Part shown: positions 61,841 to 64,000 of the stretch, piece by piece
How the letters are laid out: every line of letters starts with the position of its first letter
Numbering within the stretch: the first letter of the stretch is position 1
From: JAJYKN01 sp035516155
GTDB lineage: Bacteria; Nitrospirota; UBA9217
Reading direction: 5' to 3'
Length of the DNA: 64,000 bases
Assembly (NCBI GenBank): GCA_035516155.1
Contig: DATJAP010000039.1
Coordinates: 51,152-115,151, forward strand
The notes under the pieces: model-generated
What the model saw: only the letters and a program-made list of their open reading frames with translations
The model's database searches: none
What the model was told of the DNA's origin: nothing
Position numbers and translations under genes: made by a program

Positions 61841-63238
61841 TCAATAATACTCCTTATCCTTCGGGGAAGTCAACCTATTTTTTTTCCGGACCGGGCTTTT
61901 TCCCGCAGCCCGCTCCTCTCTTCTTCTTTTTGCATAGATATTCACCGGTGTCCCCGCAAACCCGAAAGCTTCACGAAGATTATTTTCAATATAGCGCAGA
62001 TATGAAAAGTGCACCCCCTCAGGATAGTTGACGAAAACGATGAATGTAGGCGGTTTGATTCCGACCTGGGTGGCATAGTAATATTTGACCCTTTTGCCGC
62101 GGAATAGAGGAGGTTCATGATGCCTTACGAGCTGCTCAAAGACCCGGTTGAGCTCGGCAGTCGGAACCCGCTTTTCGCTCTCTGCGATCACCCGATCGAT
62201 TTCATCAAAGACTTTGGTGATGCGCTGTCGGGTCTGGGCTGATATTGTGAGAACGGGGGCATAGGCCGCGAATTTGAGCCGCTGCTTGATGTCGTTCATG
62301 AAGCGTTTGTAAACCTCTTCCTTATCCGAAACAAGGTCCCATTTGTTGAGAATGATGACGAGCCCTTTCCCTTCCTCGTGCACGAGTCCGACGATACGCT
62401 CATCCTGCTCGGTTATCCCCTCAGATGCGTCGAACAACACCAGAGCGACATCAGCGCGGGTCAGACCTTTCATGGCGCGCATGACACTATATTTTTCCAC
62501 TCCTTGGCTGATTTTACCGCGGCTTCTGATGCCCGCGGTGTCCACGAGAACATACTTTCTGCCGTAGTACTGATACATGCTGTCAACAGCATCCCTGGTC
62601 GTGCCCGCAACAGGGCTCACAATCATGCGATCTTCGCCGATAAGCGAATTTACAAATGATGACTTGCCAACATTCGGCCGTCCGAGGATGGCAATGCGCG
62701 GGATGCCTACCTGTTTTTCATCATCGGGTCCCTCATCCATGTCCGGCAGGATGCGCCGGAGTTCATCCATCAGATCGGAAAATCCAGCGCCGTGCTGGGC
62801 CGACAAGGGAAAAAAGGAGTCAATGCCGAGACGATAAAAGTCCGGAATAAGTCCTTCGTGACGGGCCCCGTCTACTTTGTTGATGGCATAGAGCACAGGC
62901 TTGCCCGAGACCCTGAGTCGGTGAGAAACCTCGATGTCCGCCGGAAGGAGACCCTGCTTGCCGTCCATGAGGAAGATGATGATATCAGCTTCTTCCATGG
63001 CGAGGGTGGTCTGATCCCGCATCTTGGAATACATGGCGTCCTCGGTTTCCGGCTCGAAGCCGCCTGTGTCGACAAGTAGAAAACGTTTCCCATCCCACTC
63101 GGCTTCGGCGTAATTGCGATCCCGCGTTACACCGGGCATATCTTCGACGATAGCGAAGTTCCTCCCGATGATCCGGTTAAAAAGCGTTGATTTACCCACA
63201 TTCGGTCTGCCTACGATGGCTACAACTGGCTTCGGCAT
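61841..63238 (-). CDS. der: Ribosome assembly GTPase Der (EngA)
   Basis: 465 aa. Two tandem GTPase domains, each with GRPNVGKS (10-17 and about 186-193), DTGGF and DTAGI switch II motifs, and NKVD/NKWD G4 motifs; then a KH-like C-terminal domain ending in a Lys/Arg-rich tail. Acts in 50S assembly. No ribosome binding site is obvious before the ATG at 63238; the divergent DUF4124 gene starts 202 bp away. Confidence 0.97.
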   Translation of the reverse strand: MPKPVVAIVGRPNVGKSTLFNRIIGRNFAIVEDMPGVTRDRNYAEAEWDGKRFLLVDTGGFEPETEDAMYSKMRDQTTLAMEEADIIIFLMDGKQGLLPADIEVSHRLRVSGKPVLYAINKVDGARHEGLIPDFYRLGIDSFFPLSAQHGAGFSDLMDELRRILPDMDEGPDDEKQVGIPRIAILGRPNVGKSSFVNSLIGEDRMIVSPVAGTTRDAVDSMYQYYGRKYVLVDTAGIRSRGKISQGVEKYSVMRAMKGLTRADVALVLFDASEGITEQDERIVGLVHEEGKGLVIILNKWDLVSDKEEVYKRFMNDIKQRLKFAAYAPVLTISAQTRQRITKVFDEIDRVIAESEKRVPTAELNRVFEQLVRHHEPPLFRGKRVKYYYATQVGIKPPTFIVFVNYPEGVHFSYLRYIENNLREAFGFAGTPVNIYAKRRREERAAGKSPVRKKNRLTSPKDKEYY

Positions 63239-63439
63239 AATAATTAGTCAACCTTGATTGCTGATACGACAGACCGGCAAAGGTCAAAGTCTCGGTCTGC
63301 CGCATATTGAGTTTCCGCTTGAGTTTCCTTGAATTATTGTACTGTACTATATCATCTTTCGCATGGTACTCCAAGAAAAATCCTTGCGAATGCCCTCTGT
63401 TTATGTTATTTTTCATGAGGTTCGCCCCAGGAGGTCTTC

Positions 63440-63961
63440 ATGCGAAGATACGCCACTTTTGCCGTGTGCGTGTTTCTCATTGCAGCAACGCCAGCCTTTG
63501 CAGAGGTTTACCGGTGGGTGGATAAGGACGGGAAAGAAAATTATACGAATAACCCTGAAAAAGTCCCGTTTGAATACCGGGGCAGCGTTACGAAACTTAC
63601 ACCGGATACATCACGAGTTATCGTAGAGAATAAAATCTCCTCTTCACGGCTGGAGAGGGCGACTTCCGATGACCGCCTGGACAAGTACGGCAGAGGAGAG
63701 AAGTATTGGCGCAAGAAGGCGGCGAGTCTGCGTTTGAAGCTTCGCGATCAGCAGGATGATTACAACATGGTTTTGAGGCATTTGGAAGACGCGGACCAGA
63801 AGCCAAATGTGCTGACCAGCAAGAAGAAGTCCCGTTTTAGTCTTGAAAATATACATAGCGCAATAAGTAATTGCGCATTAATGAAAAATATGATATCCTG
63901 TATTCATGAAACCATTGACCATTACCGATGCATCAACCATTGTTCTTGGATTACAGGATGA
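63440..63961 (+). CDS. DUF4124 periplasmic protein, probably cut by an IS
   Basis: 173 codons. Signal peptide MRRYATFAVCVFLIAATPAFA then the DUF4124 domain (EVYRWVDKDGKENYTNNPEK), expected in the envelope. AGGAGG precedes the ATG. The C-terminal text after about residue 135 (IHSAISNCALMKNMISCIHE) loses the charged character and overlaps the start of a transposase-like gene at 63906. It also contains an inverted repeat at 63858-63876. The gene therefore seems to be interrupted near 63850, and its last 35-40 codons are insertion-sequence DNA. Confidence 0.75.
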   Translation: MRRYATFAVCVFLIAATPAFAEVYRWVDKDGKENYTNNPEKVPFEYRGSVTKLTPDTSRVIVENKISSSRLERATSDDRLDKYGRGEKYWRKKAASLRLKLRDQQDDYNMVLRHLEDADQKPNVLTSKKKSRFSLENIHSAISNCALMKNMISCIHETIDHYRCINHCSWITG

Positions 63962-64000
63962 AATCCGTCGCTCGGAAGAGTCACGATACGACCACCGACT
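63850..64000 (+). mobile_element. Left end of an IS630-like insertion sequence, incomplete
   Basis: GCGCAAT-AAGTA-ATTGCGC (63858-63876) is a perfect seven-bp inverted repeat near the likely element end. A frame starting at ATG 63906 reads MKPLTITDASTIVLGLQDEI, RRSEESRYDHRL and continues past the window. This N-terminus resembles that of IS630-type or helix-turn-helix transposases as I recall them. The right end, target duplication and catalytic residues are outside the window, so the family is tentative. Confidence 0.5.
63906..64000 (+). CDS. Transposase N-terminus, cut by the window edge
   Basis: 31 codons from ATG 63906 to the edge: TDASTIVLGLQDEIRR and SEESRYDHRL. Resembles the start of an IS630-family transposase, before its helix-turn-helix. 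It overlaps the 3' end of the DUF4124 frame by 56 bases. Confidence 0.5.
   Translation, partial: MKPLTITDASTIVLGLQDEIRRSEESRYDHR

Noticed and set aside
1..64000. tRNA, rRNA, tmRNA or CRISPR array
   Set aside because: No T-loop GGTTCGAATCC-type sequence, rRNA text or regularly spaced repeats were found by eye.

Overview
The window looks like a piece of chromosome from an anaerobic or facultatively anaerobic Gram-negative bacterium. Type IV pilus secretin and alignment genes and several lipoproteins indicate an outer membrane. A nickel CO dehydrogenase (cooS) sits behind NADH-dehydrogenase-like subunits. The mix of genes (split T4P/T2S clusters, CooS, sigma-54 regulators, SSS-type histidine kinase) resembles Nitrospirota or Desulfobacterota, but no 16S or marker phylogeny is available here, so that placement is inference. 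Most genes are housekeeping or core metabolism. Accessory or decayed patches lie at 0.6-1.4, 14.3-15.0, 35.0-35.2, 40.4-40.7, 51.2-52.2 kb and at the right edge.

Left part (0-21 kb): 3' end of pyrE; a decayed TauE/SafE permease; a principal-type sigma factor; a leftward group with a small unknown protein, an APS-kinase-like protein overlapping an APH-fold phosphotransferase, and a PP-loop thiouridylase-like protein; YceI and a periplasmic cupredoxin. Next comes a first pilus/type II-like cluster: PilM-, N-, O- and P-like proteins, a TPR-secretin-cohesin lipoprotein and two GspG-like pseudopilins. DUF502, glmU, glmS and aspS follow. Just after aspS lies a 58-codon dual-CXXC reading frame with one in-frame TGA that may encode selenocysteine.

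Middle (21.6-36.7 kb): one uninterrupted 2634-codon gene that fuses an ETF:quinone oxidoreductase (with ferredoxin motif and membrane segment), a degenerate acyl-CoA dehydrogenase, an intact acyl-CoA dehydrogenase, ETF-beta and ETF-alpha. This appears to be a whole acyl-CoA-to-quinone electron chain in one polypeptide and is the most striking object in the window. It is followed by a CbrA/CbrB-like system (58-residue membrane peptide, symporter-histidine kinase, NtrC-type regulator), a cold-shock protein and a DEAD-box helicase.

Right part (37-64 kb): tsaD, a divergent polysaccharide deacetylase, DAHP synthase and glgC. Next is the five-gene operon NuoE-like, NuoF-like, a separate ferredoxin that copies the NuoF C-terminal module, NuoG-like and CooS, probably a CO:NAD(P)+ oxidoreductase. 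A hemolysin III protein and an AT-rich stretch with a transposase relic and structured repeats come next. Then follow a MerR-type small regulator with the canonical pilMNOPQ operon, a GGDEF sensor, a coiled-coil lipoprotein, rpsU overlapped by an RRM protein, der, and a DUF4124 gene that appears to be cut by an IS630-like element running off the window.

Three genes (3639, 8150, 15018) have good sigma-70 promoters whose predicted start of transcription falls on the start codon, with no ribosome binding site. This suggests leaderless translation. No tRNA, rRNA or CRISPR array was seen.
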